DNA of 43,727 bases from Bacteroidota bacterium (lineage in GTDB: Bacteria; Bacteroidota; Rhodothermia; Balneolales; Balneolaceae). The stretch is taken from assembly GCA_003045995.1 (NCBI GenBank), contig PZPG01000005.1, forward strand, positions 8,831 to 52,557. The letters run 5' to 3'. The notes below the pieces were generated by a model that was not told the DNA's origin, made no database searches, and was given only the letters and a program-made list of their open reading frames with translations. A program made the position numbers and the translations under genes. Below, one piece after another: positions 20,229 through 28,518 of the stretch (position 1 is its first letter; every line of letters begins with the position of its first letter).

Positions 20229-20474
20229 ATGGCACGACGAGATGATATTACCGGAAAAGGGGCTCTAAACGGGTACCGGTCTTCCAAAGCCAACAACAAA
20301 ACCAAGCATCGGTTTCAGCTGAATCTGCAGAAGCGACGTTTCTACATCCCGGAAGAGGATCGTTGGGTAACGCTGAAAGTATCTGCAAAGACGCTTCGTA
20401 CGATTAATAAAAACGGCATCTCTGCTGTCTTGAAAAAGGCGAAAGAGAAAGGAAGCCTTTTAAAGGAGGTCTAA
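20229..20474 (+). CDS. rpmB: Ribosomal protein bL28
   Basis: The 81-aa protein is bL28, a component of the 50S subunit. It has a basic composition and the characteristic TKHRFQLNLQKRRFYIPEE and WVTLKVSAKTLRTI segments. It is the first gene of a tight operon with rpmG (3-bp gap between stop and next ATG) and the DUF4295 gene, ending at an intrinsic terminator. Confidence 0.95.
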   Translation: MARRDDITGKGALNGYRSSKANNKTKHRFQLNLQKRRFYIPEEDRWVTLKVSAKTLRTINKNGISAVLKKAKEKGSLLKEV

Positions 20475-20477
20475 ACC

Positions 20478-20642
20478 ATGGCGAAAGGAAATCGAATTCA
20501 GGTTATTCTGGAGTGCACCGAGAAGCCGGGAAGTTCACGATATGTGACGATGAAGAATCGGCGAAATACCACAGAGCGGATTGAGCTCAAAAAATACAAT
20601 CCGGTGCTGAAAAAGCATACGGTTCACAAAGAGATTAAGTAA
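20478..20642 (+). CDS. rpmG: Ribosomal protein bL33
   Basis: The gene encodes 54 residues starting [20 protein letters not shown] and ending [10 protein letters not shown]. It matches bL33 of the zinc-free (Cys-minus) type, having one cysteine and none of the CxxC pairs. A strong AGGAGGT Shine-Dalgarno overlaps the end of rpmB, 7 bp before the ATG. It is part of the 50S subunit, near the E site. Confidence 0.95.
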   Translation: MAKGNRIQVILECTEKPGSSRYVTMKNRRNTTERIELKKYNPVLKKHTVHKEIK

Positions 20643-20667
20643 GACGTTTACGTAAGGAGATCACGTT

Positions 20668-20835
20668 ATGGCAAAGAAACAGGCATTTGGTGAAGAAGCT
20701 CAGGCGATGAAAGCTTCGCAAAGAAAGATGGCGAAAGTGGTGATCGCAAAGAAAGGAGATCACGGCAAGTACAACTATCGCGAATCCATGATGGATCAGG
20801 AGAGCGTGAACGAATTTATTCAGAAGAATAAGTAA
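20668..20835 (+). CDS. DUF4295 small basic protein, probable ribosome-associated protein
   Basis: The gene encodes 55 residues, MAKKQAFGEEAQAMKASQRK and onward to SVNEFIQKNK. It matches DUF4295, a short basic family found after rpmB-rpmG in the Bacteroidota and relatives. From memory, a lineage-specific large-subunit protein of this kind has been reported in a Flavobacterium ribosome structure; I treat that identity as likely but not proven here. AAGGAGATCACGTT upstream supplies a ribosome binding site. It is the last gene before the terminator. Confidence 0.85.
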   Translation: MAKKQAFGEEAQAMKASQRKMAKVVIAKKGDHGKYNYRESMMDQESVNEFIQKNK

Positions 20836-20873
20836 CGTTTGTCTTTTGTGCCGGAGTTATTAAAAGTTCTTAG

Positions 20874-20905
20874 AGCTGTGTTCATATGAATGCAGCTTTT
20901 TTTTT
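20874..20905 (+). terminator. Intrinsic terminator of the rpmB-rpmG-DUF4295 operon
   Basis: AGCTGTGTTCAT (20874-20885) pairs with ATGAATGCAGCT (20886-20897) except for a two-base internal mismatch, and a run of nine T (20897-20905) follows. It begins 39 bp after the DUF4295 stop. It is the clearest rho-independent terminator I see in the window. Confidence 0.75.
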
Positions 20906-20934
20906 GCCTATATTTTGGCCGGCTTTGGGAGGTG

Positions 20935-20970
20935 GAGCTGGCGGGTCTGCTAGAGCTGGCGGCACGTAGG
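20935..20970 (+). repeat. Partial 18-bp x2 tandem repeat upstream of yqeY
   Basis: GAGCTGGCGGGTCTGCTA (20935-20952) and GAGCTGGCGGCACGTAGG (20953-20970) share their first ten bases and little beyond them. It is older or weaker than the other arrays and is not anchored to a stop codon. The rest of the 20906-21062 gap shows nothing recognisable. Confidence 0.45.
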
Positions 20971-21062
20971 CAGATCCTGCGTGGCCCGGAAGTTTTGCCA
21001 TCCGGTGAGCGAACCCCATCAACCCGAATAAAAAACAATCTGAAACCCGGAATTCACAAGTT

Positions 21063-21524
21063 ATGGCAACGAAAGACACAATTTTGAACGACTTGAAGGA
21101 GGCGATGAAGGCACGGGATGCGGCGAGGTTGCAAGTGCTTCGATCGCTGAAGGCGAAAATTTTGGAAAAGGAGATTAGTCTGCGGAGTGGTGGGAAGGCG
21201 GAAATTTCGGAGGAGCAGGTTGTGGAGGTGCTTGTGAAGGCGGCGAAGCAGCGGCGGGAGTCGATTGATCAGTTTGAGAAGGGGGGACGGGAGGATTTGG
21301 CGCAGACAGAGCGGGCGGAACTGGAGATTATTGAGTCGTATCTGCCGGCGCAAATGGGAGAGGAGGAGATTCGGGCGGCGGTACGGCAAGGGATTGAGGA
21401 GACTGGCGCGGCGGGAATGCAGGATATGGGGCGTTTGATGGGGTTGATGATGGGGCGATTGAAGGGCAAGGCGGACGGGTCGGCGGTGAACCGGATTGTG
21501 AAGGAAGAGTTGGGGGCGTTGTGA
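21063..21524 (+). CDS. yqeY: YqeY/GatB-domain protein
   Basis: The 153-aa protein matches the YqeY family, a stand-alone homologue of the C-terminal domain of GatB (tRNA amidotransferase). Typical segments are MKARDAARLQVLRSLKAKI at the N-terminus, IESYLPAQM in the middle and DMGRLMGLMMGRLKGKADG near the end. The molecular role is not well established; a tRNA-binding or amidotransferase-linked function is assumed. Its TGA overlaps the GTG start of cvpA (GTGA), which implies translational coupling. Confidence 0.9.
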   Translation: MATKDTILNDLKEAMKARDAARLQVLRSLKAKILEKEISLRSGGKAEISEEQVVEVLVKAAKQRRESIDQFEKGGREDLAQTERAELEIIESYLPAQMGEEEIRAAVRQGIEETGAAGMQDMGRLMGLMMGRLKGKADGSAVNRIVKEELGAL

Positions 21525-22255
21525 ATTGGTTGGACATGATGCTGCTGATTCCGATTGCGCTGTTTGCGTGGCGGGGGTTTTCGAATGGGATTGTGGGAGA
21601 GGTACTCGGGATCGCGGGTTTGATTGTGAGTGTTTTTTTGACGTTTGCGTATATGAAACCGGCAGCAGCTCTGTTTGAACCGTATTTCGATACGGCGGAT
21701 TATGCGGTGATTGCGGCGGGGACGGTGATTTTTGTGGGTACGCTGATTGTGTTTCAGCTGGCGGCCTGGTTGCTGAAGTCGATTCTGAAACTGGCGAAGT
21801 TGAATTTGGTGAACCGGTTGGCGGGGCTCGGGTTTGGGGTGTTGAAGGCGGCGGTGGTGCTGAGTGCGGCTCTTTTGCTGCTGGCGGGGTTTCGGTTGCC
21901 GCCGGAGCAGATTCGTAAGGAGTCGGTGCTGTATCCGGTAGTGACGCCGGTGGCCCCGGTGGTGTATGATGCGGTGGCATTGGTGTGGCCTGGGGTAGAG
22001 GGGTTTAAAGAGACGATGGAGGAGGCGCTGGATCAGAGCAATCCGTTGCGGTTGTTGCCTTTTTTGAATCCGGATGAGTCTGGGCGGGGTTCGGGACGGG
22101 ATTCGGGACGAGGTTCCGGGCGGGATGCAGACCGAAACTTGGACGATGGCTCGATGGTTAGGATGGGGTGGAACGGCTTTGAAGGTACGGCTGTGACGGA
22201 GCAAGTAGGACGGAGCGACTGTGACGGACGTAACATAATGTGGCACAAAGTATAA
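21521..22255 (+). CDS. cvpA: CvpA-family membrane protein
   Basis: The 244-aa protein starts at a GTG overlapping the yqeY stop. Four hydrophobic helices in the first 130 residues (MNWLDMMLLIPIALFAWRGF, then GIAGLIVSVFLTF and so on) match the CvpA family, known from colicin V production and envelope stress. The C-terminal tail is low complexity and charged, including four SGRG/SGRD units from a 12-bp repeat. The tail end (CDGRNIMWHKV) looks recently acquired and is not family-like. tyrS follows after 32 bp. Confidence 0.85.
   Translation: MNWLDMMLLIPIALFAWRGFSNGIVGEVLGIAGLIVSVFLTFAYMKPAAALFEPYFDTADYAVIAAGTVIFVGTLIVFQLAAWLLKSILKLAKLNLVNRLAGLGFGVLKAAVVLSAALLLLAGFRLPPEQIRKESVLYPVVTPVAPVVYDAVALVWPGVEGFKETMEEALDQSNPLRLLPFLNPDESGRGSGRDSGRGSGRDADRNLDDGSMVRMGWNGFEGTAVTEQVGRSDCDGRNIMWHKV
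22079..22126 (+). repeat. 12-bp x4 in-frame repeat in the cvpA tail
   Basis: The four units TCTGGGCGGGGT, TCGGGACGGGAT, TCGGGACGAGGT and TCCGGGCGGGAT encode SGRG, SGRD, SGRG, SGRD (residues 187-202). The result is a charged, flexible segment after the last membrane helix. Confidence 0.85.
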
Positions 22256-22287
22256 AGTAGCATAAAAGCAGGACTGAGGAATTGTAG

Positions 22288-23505
22288 ATGATGTCTTTTT
22301 TACCGGTTGATGAACAACTTGAAGTAATTCGGCGCGGGACGGTGGAGATTGTTCCGGAGCCAGAATTGAAGGAGAAACTGGAGCGGTCGCGGAAAACGGG
22401 CCGTCCGTTGCGTGTGAAGCTGGGATGCGATCCAACGCGACCGGATCTGCACCTTGGACACTCTGTGATTTTACGAAAATTGCGGCAGTTTCAGGATCTT
22501 GGACATCATGCGATTCTGATCATCGGGGATTTTACAGCGCTCATTGGCGATCCTACGGGGCAAAATAAGACACGCCCGTCGCTCACGGCGGAGGAGATCC
22601 GGGAAAATGCTCAGACCTATTTGGATCAGGCCGGAAAAATTCTGGATCGGGAAAAAACAGAGATTGTATACAACTCGGAGTGGTTGTCGCCGATGTCGTT
22701 TGAGGATGTGATCCGCCTTACGTCGCGCCTCACGGTTGCCCGTATGATTGAGCGAGACGATTTTTCGAAACGATTCGAAGCCAACGAGCCGATTTCACTG
22801 CATGAGTTTCTCTATCCGCTGGCACAGGGACGGGACTCGGTGCATCTTCGGTCCGACATCGAGTTGGGCGGAACCGATCAGAAATTTAACCTGCTGGTCG
22901 GGCGTGATCTGCAACGGGATGACGATCAGGAACCGCAAATTTGTATCATGATGCCGTTGCTCGAGGGAACGGACGGGCATCTGAAAATGAGTAAATCCTA
23001 CGACAACTATATTGGAATCGATGAGCCCCCGGTAGACATGTATGGTAAAACGCTCTCGATCCCGGATTCGCTGATCTACACCTATTTTGAGCTGGTCACA
23101 GACCTGCCACTAGACGAACTTTCTGCTGTGAAAGAGCGGGCAAAAACAGATCCACGAAATGCGAAACACGATCTGGCGTTCACAATTACGCGCATGTACC
23201 ATGGAGAGGATCAGGCGGTGCAAGCACGGGAACACTTCCAAAAAACAGTGATTCGGAAGGAGATGCCGGAGGATGCGCCGGTGGTGGAACTTCCTGCCGG
23301 GCAGCCGGTTCGCCTGATGGATCTGATTGCAGAGAACAGTTTCACACAGAGTAACGGAGAGACGAAGCGCCTGATGAAACAGGGTGGCGTAACGCTCGAC
23401 GGGGAAAAAGTGACCGACATTCATGCGGAAGTTTCTGTGGAGGCCGGCGCAGAGCGGGAACTAAAAGTAGGCAAGCGCACCTTTGCGCGATTAAGAGGGA
23501 ACTAG
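22288..23505 (+). CDS. tyrS: Tyrosyl-tRNA synthetase
   Basis: This is a 405-aa class I synthetase that charges tRNA-Tyr. The HIGH-type motif is HLGH (55-58, in DPTRPDLHLGHS), the KMSKS loop is at 233-237 and the C-terminal S4-like RNA-binding domain covers about 335-400 (GVTLDGEKVTD). The sequence resembles the TyrRZ branch (GCDPTRPDLHLGH, ALIGDPTGQNKTRP). A second ATG at 22291 is an alternative start. comEC follows after 39 bp. Confidence 0.95.
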   Translation: MMSFLPVDEQLEVIRRGTVEIVPEPELKEKLERSRKTGRPLRVKLGCDPTRPDLHLGHSVILRKLRQFQDLGHHAILIIGDFTALIGDPTGQNKTRPSLTAEEIRENAQTYLDQAGKILDREKTEIVYNSEWLSPMSFEDVIRLTSRLTVARMIERDDFSKRFEANEPISLHEFLYPLAQGRDSVHLRSDIELGGTDQKFNLLVGRDLQRDDDQEPQICIMMPLLEGTDGHLKMSKSYDNYIGIDEPPVDMYGKTLSIPDSLIYTYFELVTDLPLDELSAVKERAKTDPRNAKHDLAFTITRMYHGEDQAVQAREHFQKTVIRKEMPEDAPVVELPAGQPVRLMDLIAENSFTQSNGETKRLMKQGGVTLDGEKVTDIHAEVSVEAGAERELKVGKRTFARLRGN

Positions 23506-23544
23506 TTTGTAAGGAAACCCCCGTTTTGGTGTCATAGGGGTACC

Positions 23545-26241
23545 ATGGAACGTCAAGAGAGATGGGCGCCCTACCTGAGCGGAGTACCGGCACTGAAAGT
23601 ATCCCTGCTGTTTCTAATTGGAATCGGGCTTGCCAATTTACATTTCGCTACATCAACCCCGCGCATGATGCTTATTGCCGGGTGCGGCCTCATTCTGTTT
23701 TGGATTGCCACTGAATGGTTGTCTCAGCGTAATCCGGGTTGGTTTACAGGTTTGCCGGCTTCTGCCGCATATTTTCTGCTAATTCTGTACGCCGGCTGGT
23801 TTGTGGTGCAAATGCAACAGTACCAGCACACCAAAAACGCAGAACTCATTGCCCCCCTAAAGCTTCTTGCCTGGGAGGAACCGGTGGTTATCGGGGTGAT
23901 AGAGGAGCGTTCCCGGCCGGTCGAAAACCGTGAACGGATCCGGCTGCGTGTTCGGACCACACTGTTGACGGATGATCATTCGCCGGTCGACGATGCATTC
24001 GATGCGAGCTCGGGTGCAAGTCACAATATCATTCCCATTGAGTGGCATCAGCCGTACACGTTGCTCCTGTACCGGGATCTGAGTGCCGAAAATGGTGGTT
24101 ATGGTCCCCAGTCTCGGTCGGTAGAGGACGCGTCGGAAGAGATCTTGGCGGTTGAGAACTTGTCGGAAGAGGACTTGGCAGTAGAGAGCTTGGCAGAAGA
24201 GAACTTGGCGGTCGGAGACCCATCAGCGAGAGGCTTAGCGGTGGGAGATTCCCTCCGCGTACGGGTTCGATTGTATCCCTCGCCGGAAAAGCGTAACCCT
24301 CACGATTTTGATACTGCACAGTGGCTGAAAAGTCAGGGGATTGATGCGCAGGGTCGTCTTCTGGAGATTCTTACTAGTTCAGGATATCCTGGCCGAACGA
24401 GTGGCTGGACTGTTCTCAAAACCCGGTTCTGGCCGAGCATACGGCAGTCCGTTTTGGAGCGGATCGACCGGTTATTTCCGGATCCGGAAGAGGGGGGCAT
24501 GGCAAAAGCACTCTTTTTGGGCCAAAAAGAGGCGTTGAGCGGGGATACAAAAACTGCTTTTTCCCGATCGGGTTTGTCGCATGTAATGGCGGTGAGCGGT
24601 TTGCACGTGGGGTTTGTAGTCGCTCCGTTTTGGCTGCTAATCCCATGGATTCGCTCATCAACCCGAAAAAAAGCCGCTGGATTTCTGCTTCTGTGCCTGT
24701 TACTGCTGTTCTACGCGGGGCTTACGGGATTTAGTGCCTCGGTGATGCGTGCGTCGCTGATGGCGGTACTGCTGACCTTCGGAAAACTGTTCAGCCGGCA
24801 GGGACACTCGATAAATCTGGTCTGTGTTGTGCTGTTGATGCTGCTTGTGATCGATCCCGGAATGCTGTTTCAGGTGGGGTTTCAGCTCTCTTTCACGGCG
24901 GTTTTCATCATTTTGCTGCTCATGCCGGCGGCGCAACGTCAAATCCCGAACCGGCTTCGGTACTCCCGTGCAGGGCCGCTGATCTCGGTGATGCTGGTCT
25001 CTGCCGTGGTTCAGGTTGGATTGTTTCCGGTGCTGACCGCGTATTTTGGGGAGTTTTCGGTGATTGGTCCGATTGCGAATCTTTTGGTAGTGCCGTTGCT
25101 TTCGGGGCTGGTACCAGCAGGGTTGCTGATCTCAGTGGTGCCGGGTTTGCCGGAGTGGCTGACGGCGATTCCGGTGATGGTGATGCGCCCGCTTCTTCGC
25201 TGGATCCCCTATGCAGCCGAAACATTTGGCTCTACGCCGGTTTCGTTTCTTCGCTTCTCCCACGACTCGGTTTGGTTGCACTTAGTTTGGGCAACCGGGG
25301 TCTTGCTGCTTGCCTCCTGGCGACGGTATCGGATTCGATGGACTCTGCTGATTCTGTTGCAGGCAGGCGTGGCAATCTTGCTATTTCGTTCCATCATGGA
25401 AGGTTCCGGTGTGCGGGAACTAGAGATAACTTTTCTGGATGTGGGTCAGGGTGATGCGATTCACATCCGGACTCCAGGAGGACAGCATCTGCTAATCGAT
25501 ACCGGCCCGGCCATGAGAGGGCGGGATGCTGGTGAAGACATTCTTATCCCGTATCTAGAGTATGCCGGGGTAGATACGATAGAGGCGATCTTTCTCTCTC
25601 ATCCGCATGCCGACCACATTGGCGGTACGGAGGCAATTTTACGGACCGTTCCTGTAAAGCGGGTGTTTGAAACCCCGTTTCCAGCGGAATCTTCGGTATA
25701 TCGCCGCTACCGGGAGATGGCTGAACGTCGTGGCGTGCAGGTGGTTCCGCTTAGTACCGGCGAGATCGTTGAGGTGGATCCCGCGATACAGATTTTTGTT
25801 CTCTCGCCTTATGGGGCGGGGCTTAGCGGCGGCAACATCAACAATCGCTCGATGGTGCTTCGAATCGATTACGGAGAAACAACATTCCTTTTTACCGGGG
25901 ATGCGGAAAAAGCACTGGAGCAGGAGCTGGTTCAAGCGTATGGAGATTTTTTGAATGCCGATGTGTTAAAAGCGGGGCATCACGGTAGCAACACCAGCTC
26001 ATCGGCGTCCTTTGTAAGTATGATCTCACCGGATTGGACGGTGGTCTCCTGTGCGTTTGAAAATCGTTTTCGCCATCCGGGGCGGGAGGCGGTTACAAGA
26101 ATTCATGATTCTGGGTCGGAGATGCTATTTACGTCGCTGTCGGGAGCCATTCAGATTCGATCGGATGGAACCCAGCTGAAGTATCGTACCGTGGTAGGGA
26201 GCAATCCCATCAAACCGAACAACCTGAGCATGGATACGTGA
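23545..26241 (+). CDS. comEC: ComEC/Rec2 DNA-uptake channel protein
   Basis: The 898-aa polytopic membrane protein has three parts. The N-terminal DUF4131-like region has two helices and a soluble OB-like part. The Competence domain holds about eight helices (residues about 330-610, including SGLSHVMAVSGLHVGF). The C-terminal metallo-beta-lactamase domain (about 630-880) carries SHPHADHIGG (His686 first), FTGDAE and KAGHHGSNTS. ComEC moves single-stranded DNA through the inner membrane during natural transformation. A 40-residue linker of four 10-residue repeats interrupts the N-terminal soluble part. No other competence gene is adjacent. Confidence 0.93.
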   Translation: MERQERWAPYLSGVPALKVSLLFLIGIGLANLHFATSTPRMMLIAGCGLILFWIATEWLSQRNPGWFTGLPASAAYFLLILYAGWFVVQMQQYQHTKNAELIAPLKLLAWEEPVVIGVIEERSRPVENRERIRLRVRTTLLTDDHSPVDDAFDASSGASHNIIPIEWHQPYTLLLYRDLSAENGGYGPQSRSVEDASEEILAVENLSEEDLAVESLAEENLAVGDPSARGLAVGDSLRVRVRLYPSPEKRNPHDFDTAQWLKSQGIDAQGRLLEILTSSGYPGRTSGWTVLKTRFWPSIRQSVLERIDRLFPDPEEGGMAKALFLGQKEALSGDTKTAFSRSGLSHVMAVSGLHVGFVVAPFWLLIPWIRSSTRKKAAGFLLLCLLLLFYAGLTGFSASVMRASLMAVLLTFGKLFSRQGHSINLVCVVLLMLLVIDPGMLFQVGFQLSFTAVFIILLLMPAAQRQIPNRLRYSRAGPLISVMLVSAVVQVGLFPVLTAYFGEFSVIGPIANLLVVPLLSGLVPAGLLISVVPGLPEWLTAIPVMVMRPLLRWIPYAAETFGSTPVSFLRFSHDSVWLHLVWATGVLLLASWRRYRIRWTLLILLQAGVAILLFRSIMEGSGVRELEITFLDVGQGDAIHIRTPGGQHLLIDTGPAMRGRDAGEDILIPYLEYAGVDTIEAIFLSHPHADHIGGTEAILRTVPVKRVFETPFPAESSVYRRYREMAERRGVQVVPLSTGEIVEVDPAIQIFVLSPYGAGLSGGNINNRSMVLRIDYGETTFLFTGDAEKALEQELVQAYGDFLNADVLKAGHHGSNTSSSASFVSMISPDWTVVSCAFENRFRHPGREAVTRIHDSGSEMLFTSLSGAIQIRSDGTQLKYRTVVGSNPIKPNNLSMDT
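24133..24252 (+). repeat. 30-bp x4 in-frame repeat in comEC
   Basis: Four units (24133-24162, 24163-24192, 24193-24222, 24223-24252) encode residues 197-236: SEEILAVENL, SEEDLAVESL, AEENLAVGDP, SARGLAVGDS. Divergence increases from the first to the last. The insertion sits in the soluble part of the N-terminal domain, where other ComEC proteins have a short loop. Confidence 0.85.
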
Positions 26242-26358
26242 AGCCTGTTCATTTTTTCCGTATTTTTGTGGGATAGGATAGGATAGTATGTTGTGATATG
26301 TACGATTTTGATGATAATTTTGTTGAACTAGTTGAAATAAACGGGGAATTGGAATCCA

Positions 26359-26553
26359 ATGAGTGAAAAAAAGGAACGTATTTCTTTCGAAGACGCTTTA
26401 AGGGAATTGGAAGATGTTGTTGAAAAACTAAGTCGGGAGGATGTTTCTCTGGAAGATTCTGTTCGGCTGTATGAAGAAGGGTTAAAACTTTCGGGAATCT
26501 GTTCAGATATTCTGGAAAAAGCCACTCAGAAAATCACAGAATTGAATCCCTGA
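26359..26553 (+). CDS. xseB: Exodeoxyribonuclease VII small subunit
   Basis: The 64-aa protein matches XseB: ISFEDALRELEDVVEKLSRE, then LEDSVRLYEEGLKLSG, then a short C-terminus. Several copies bind the XseA catalytic subunit to degrade single-stranded DNA. xseA is not in the window. It lies between comEC and dxs on the same strand. Linkage of xseB with isoprenoid genes is common in bacteria and supports the call. Confidence 0.9.
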   Translation: MSEKKERISFEDALRELEDVVEKLSREDVSLEDSVRLYEEGLKLSGICSDILEKATQKITELNP

Positions 26554-26563
26554 ATTGAATCCT
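26539..26563 (+). repeat. 13/12-bp x2 tandem repeat spanning the xseB stop codon
   Basis: GAATTGAATCCCT (26539-26551) is followed by GAATTGAATCCT (26552-26563) and the start of a third copy. The stop TGA (26551-26553) spans the junction. The loss of one base puts a second TGA in frame 12 bp later. Confidence 0.85.
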
Positions 26564-26592
26564 GAATAACACACTATCGAATCTCACTGTTT

Positions 26593-28518
26593 ATGGAAGA
26601 TTATCTGCCCACTCCCGGCCCGCTTCTGAAAGATATCAAGACCCCGGCCGATCTTCGGAAGTTGAAGCCGAATCAGTTACAGCAGGTTTGTGACGAACTG
26701 CGGGATTTTATCATCGATCTGGTATCGGTTCACGGGGGGCATTTTGGCGCCAGTCTTGGGGTTGTCGAGCTTACAGTTGCCCTTCACTATATCTATCAGA
26801 CACCCAAAGATCTGTTGCTGTGGGATGTGGGTCATCAGGCCTACGGGCATAAGATTTTAACAGGACGGCGGGATCAGTTTCACACGAACCGTAGGTATAA
26901 AGGGATCTCCGGGTTCCCCAAGCGGTCGGAAAGTGAATACGATGCGTTTGGTGTGGGACACTCCAGTACGTCGATTTCTGCGGCTTTGGGTATGGCGGTC
27001 GCACGGGATCTCAATCAAACCGACAAAAAAGTAGTAGCTGTGATCGGGGACGGGGCGATGACGGGTGGTATGGCTTTTGAGGCGATGAATAATGCGGGGG
27101 CGCTTAAGTCGGACATGCTAGTGATTCTCAACGACAACAACATGTCGATAGATCCGAATGTGGGTGCTTTGAAGGAGTATCTGGCCGATATTACGACGAC
27201 CAAGACATTTAATAAGATGCGGGACGAGATCTACGACCTGCTCGGGCATTTGAAGGGAGCAGGGACGGCGATGCGGAAAGTTGGGTCCCGCCTGGAAAAA
27301 GCGGCTATGGCAGCTATTACACCCGGATCGCTGTTCCATGCGCTGGGTTTTAAATATTACGGACCGGTGGATGGTCATAATGTTGAGACGTTGCGGCGCC
27401 ATTTGGAGGATTTACGCGAGGTGAAGGGGCCGAAGTTGCTGCACATTGTAACGGTGAAGGGGAAAGGTTTTGCGCCGGCGGAACGGGAACAGACCAAATG
27501 GCATGCACAGAGCAGTCCGTTTGATAAGATTACCGGAAAATCTCTGGCGAAGCCCTCGAGCGGGCCTAAGAAGGGGCCGAAGTATCAGGATGTGTTTGGA
27601 GACGCGCTTGTGGAGCTGGCTGCGAAAAACGAAAATATTGTGGCAATTACGCCGGCTATGCCGAGTGGCTCGAGTCTTTGGCCCATGATGAATACCTTTC
27701 CGGAGCGCTCGTTTGATGTGGGGATTGCAGAGCAACACGCCGTCACCTTTGCTGCAGGGCTGGCAGCCGAAGGGAAAAAGGCGTTTTCAGCGATCTATTC
27801 TACCTTTTTGCAACGCGCCTACGATCAGGTGATCCACGATGTGGTGATTCAGAAACTTCCGGTTGTGTTTTGCATCGACCGGGCAGGGTTTGCCGGGGCT
27901 GACGGGCCAACCCATCACGGTTTATACGATGTATCCTATTTGCGAGCGATTCCGAACATGATTGTTTCATCGCCGATGAACGAGCAGGAGCTCCGCGACA
28001 TGATGTATACTGCATCGGAGTATAATGAAGCGGCTTGGGCTATTCGATATCCGCGTGGAAACTCTACGGGAATGGATGTGCGGGAAGGGTTTCAGTGGAT
28101 GGAGATCGGCAAGGGGCGTGAGATCCGGAAGGGAGAGGGGGTTGCGATTCTTAGTTTTGGACCCATCGGTAATTATGTGACGGAAGCGTTTGACGTGCTG
28201 GATGCTGAAGGAGTTCGACCGGGTCATTACGATATGCGGTATGCAAAGCCATTGGATACGGAGTTGCTCGATCGGGTTGCCGCGGAGTATGATCATCTGA
28301 TTACCATCGAGGATGGCACACGTTTGGGTGGGTTTGGTTCGGCGGTTTCAGAATATCTGATGCAACGGGGTGCCGATTGCTCTCTTACGATCCTGGGAAT
28401 TCCCGATCGGATTGTGGAGCATGGGACTCAGCGGGAGCTTCATGACGAAGTTGGAATCGGGCCTGACGGTATTGTCCAGGCGGTTCGAAGTTGTCTGGAA
28501 CCCTCTTTTCGCAGCTAA
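26593..28518 (+). CDS. dxs: 1-deoxy-D-xylulose-5-phosphate synthase
   Basis: The 641-aa enzyme condenses pyruvate and glyceraldehyde-3-phosphate with thiamine diphosphate, the first step of the MEP isoprenoid pathway. It has the TPP-binding GDGAMTGG...NDNNMS segment (Asp153), the conserved FGASLGVVELTVALHY and WDVGHQAYGHKILTGR, and a transketolase middle domain with AEQHAVTFAAGLA. It ends LEPSFRS. Its last codons overlap the longest possible frame of queA, so the two genes are packed closely. Confidence 0.96.
   Translation: MEDYLPTPGPLLKDIKTPADLRKLKPNQLQQVCDELRDFIIDLVSVHGGHFGASLGVVELTVALHYIYQTPKDLLLWDVGHQAYGHKILTGRRDQFHTNRRYKGISGFPKRSESEYDAFGVGHSSTSISAALGMAVARDLNQTDKKVVAVIGDGAMTGGMAFEAMNNAGALKSDMLVILNDNNMSIDPNVGALKEYLADITTTKTFNKMRDEIYDLLGHLKGAGTAMRKVGSRLEKAAMAAITPGSLFHALGFKYYGPVDGHNVETLRRHLEDLREVKGPKLLHIVTVKGKGFAPAEREQTKWHAQSSPFDKITGKSLAKPSSGPKKGPKYQDVFGDALVELAAKNENIVAITPAMPSGSSLWPMMNTFPERSFDVGIAEQHAVTFAAGLAAEGKKAFSAIYSTFLQRAYDQVIHDVVIQKLPVVFCIDRAGFAGADGPTHHGLYDVSYLRAIPNMIVSSPMNEQELRDMMYTASEYNEAAWAIRYPRGNSTGMDVREGFQWMEIGKGREIRKGEGVAILSFGPIGNYVTEAFDVLDAEGVRPGHYDMRYAKPLDTELLDRVAAEYDHLITIEDGTRLGGFGSAVSEYLMQRGADCSLTILGIPDRIVEHGTQRELHDEVGIGPDGIVQAVRSCLEPSFRS

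Noticed and set aside
21054-22435. Long minus-strand open frames (308 and 388 codons) opposite yqeY and cvpA
   Set aside because: They are Pro/Arg/His/Ser-rich shadows of high-GC coding DNA with no family resemblance, and they overlap two convincing plus-strand genes.
26290-26345. Bacteroidota-type promoter (TAATTTTG) upstream of xseB
   Set aside because: The motif is short and the upstream TTG element is ambiguous in AT-rich DNA, so it is not listed as a feature.
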